Shown here: piece after piece, positions 63,184 to 64,000 of the stretch
Numbering within the stretch: position 1 is the first letter of the stretch
Layout: each line of letters begins with the position of its first letter
DNA from: UBA2396 sp038042175
GTDB lineage: Bacteria; Planctomycetota; Phycisphaerae; Phycisphaerales; UBA1924
Direction of reading: 5' to 3'
Assembly (NCBI GenBank): GCA_964358855.1
Contig: CAYHQQ010000004.1
Span: 62,001-126,000, forward strand
DNA: 64,000 nucleotides
Made by a program: the position numbers and the translations under genes
Notes under the pieces: generated by a model
Databases searched by the model: none
Seen by the model: the letters and a program-made list of their open reading frames with translations, nothing else
Told to the model about the DNA's origin: nothing

Positions 63184-63315
63184 GATTACCCTCTTGGGGG
63201 TCGCCAGGGAGTTCCCGCCCCGCTTTGACGTGCGGCGTTGGTTCATGTACCCTTCGCAGACTCCCAAAGCTTGTCCCCAAACGGGCGGGTCAGGCATGGG
63301 GTCAGGAGATTTGCC

Positions 63316-63870
63316 ATGCCTCGATTGCTTGCCGCGTCCATTCTGGCGATCGTGACCGTTTTCCTGGTCGGATGCGACTCGCCCGCCCCGGGGATGTACG
63401 ACATCGTCATGACGCTCGACCCCACACTGAAGACCGCGGGCACGCAGAACTTCCCGCCCGTGACCTGCCAGGTCGTTGGTGTGGCCAACAAGGCCGAACG
63501 CGATCAGATCCTCGCCACAACGGTGAGCTCGCAGCTTGGCAAGAGTGCGGCCGATCTCAAGGCGTCCAACGTCCTGACCTTTGATCCCAGCCAGGCCGCC
63601 AACGGATCCATGGTGATTTCCAAGACCAATCCCATGTGGACGGCGTGGAAGTCGCCCCAGTTCATCATCGTGACGGCCAACATTCCCGACGTGAAGGCGG
63701 GCGCAGGTGGGAACGTGAACGACCCGCGTCGCGTCTGGTTCTCGACCAACAAGCTGAGGTGGGACGCCGGCAAGGCGACCATCAAGTTCAGGGTGATGCG
63801 CGACAGGATCATGAAGGAGACCGCCGAGACTCCGCTGGATCCCAAGCTGGTCACTCCCGACGAGTTCTGA
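63316..63870 (+). CDS. Small lipoprotein
   Basis: A 184-residue lipoprotein with lipobox LVGC and a beta-rich body (PPVTCQVVGVANKAERDQI, FIIVTANIPDVK). AGGAG precedes ATG at 63316. The length, lipid anchor and beta sandwich-like pattern recall TssJ-type lipoproteins, but no other secretion gene supports it, so this is only a guess. It may form a pair with the large gene upstream. Nothing is recognised in the remaining 130 bases of the window. Confidence 0.6.
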   Translation: MPRLLAASILAIVTVFLVGCDSPAPGMYDIVMTLDPTLKTAGTQNFPPVTCQVVGVANKAERDQILATTVSSQLGKSAADLKASNVLTFDPSQAANGSMVISKTNPMWTAWKSPQFIIVTANIPDVKAGAGGNVNDPRRVWFSTNKLRWDAGKATIKFRVMRDRIMKETAETPLDPKLVTPDEF

Positions 63871-64000
63871 CGCAGGGCGAGTCGGGTGCGGCTCGGGCGC
63901 CCCGACTGGTGCGTTGCGTCGGTCCGATAGAGGCGATCGGGCGCGTCATCGATCGTCCTGTGTGGTCTCGGGCGCGATAGGGATTCTCAATGGCTGTCTG

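Noticed and set aside
1..64000. CRISPR array, rRNA operon or complete insertion sequence
   Set aside because: No regularly spaced repeats, no rRNA-like sequence and no transposase were found; the only short repeats are the tandem ones listed.

Overview
This window reads as the chromosome of a GC-rich member of the Planctomycetota, most likely class Phycisphaerae. The evidence is the company of genes: a very large secreted protein ending in a GC-type dockerin, several PEP-CTERM-tailed exported proteins, a Ser/Thr kinase fused to TPR-like repeats, HAF/Kelch/Ig mosaics, single-gene pseudopilins, and a DUF1844 protein. The lineage call is inference from gene content; no rRNA or universal marker is present.

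Layout. (1) Positions 1-7210 are an integrated mobile element or domesticated plasmid: ParA with a ribbon-helix-helix partner, a divergent winged-helix (replication-initiator-like) gene, an XRE repressor and ImmA/IrrE protease pair, an AlpA-type HTH protein and a tyrosine integrase whose 3' end runs antisense through a tRNA-Leu(UAA) gene, the likely attachment site. The far left end holds an RNA-like region with a group II intron style hairpin. (2) 7248-17685: a PknB-type kinase and a 2534-residue secreted mosaic protein. (3) 17862-26562: a Cu/Ag-type RND efflux operon (Cys-rich small protein, outer-membrane factor, adaptor, pump, YHS-like protein) followed by the wreck of a copper P-type ATPase. 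(4) 26549-42560: about 16 kb with every gene on the minus strand. It combines a KaiC-like ATPase/hybrid histidine kinase operon, a second kinase/LuxR-regulator pair and a lone receiver protein with many tiny envelope proteins (entericidin, glycine-zipper, PRC-barrel, two DUF3185, DUF1328, DUF3309, a DUF883/holin-X pair, a copper-chaperone-like protein). This is the best candidate for an undescribed functional unit: an envelope-stress or dormancy island wired to two-component and KaiC signalling.

(5) 42901-53426: housekeeping and mixed genes: a CHRD protein, an RlmI-like methyltransferase, pterin dehydratase, Glu-Q-RS, DUF192, a SpoIIE-type phosphatase, three pseudopilin-like proteins, YraN, a SurA-like lipoprotein and DUF1844. 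(6) 54275-56124: two tandem 223-residue PEP-CTERM paralogues and a third orphan PEP-CTERM tail. (7) 56762-60953: livHMGF, a branched-chain amino acid type ABC transporter without a visible binding protein. (8) 61105-63870: a large unrecognised protein and a lipoprotein.
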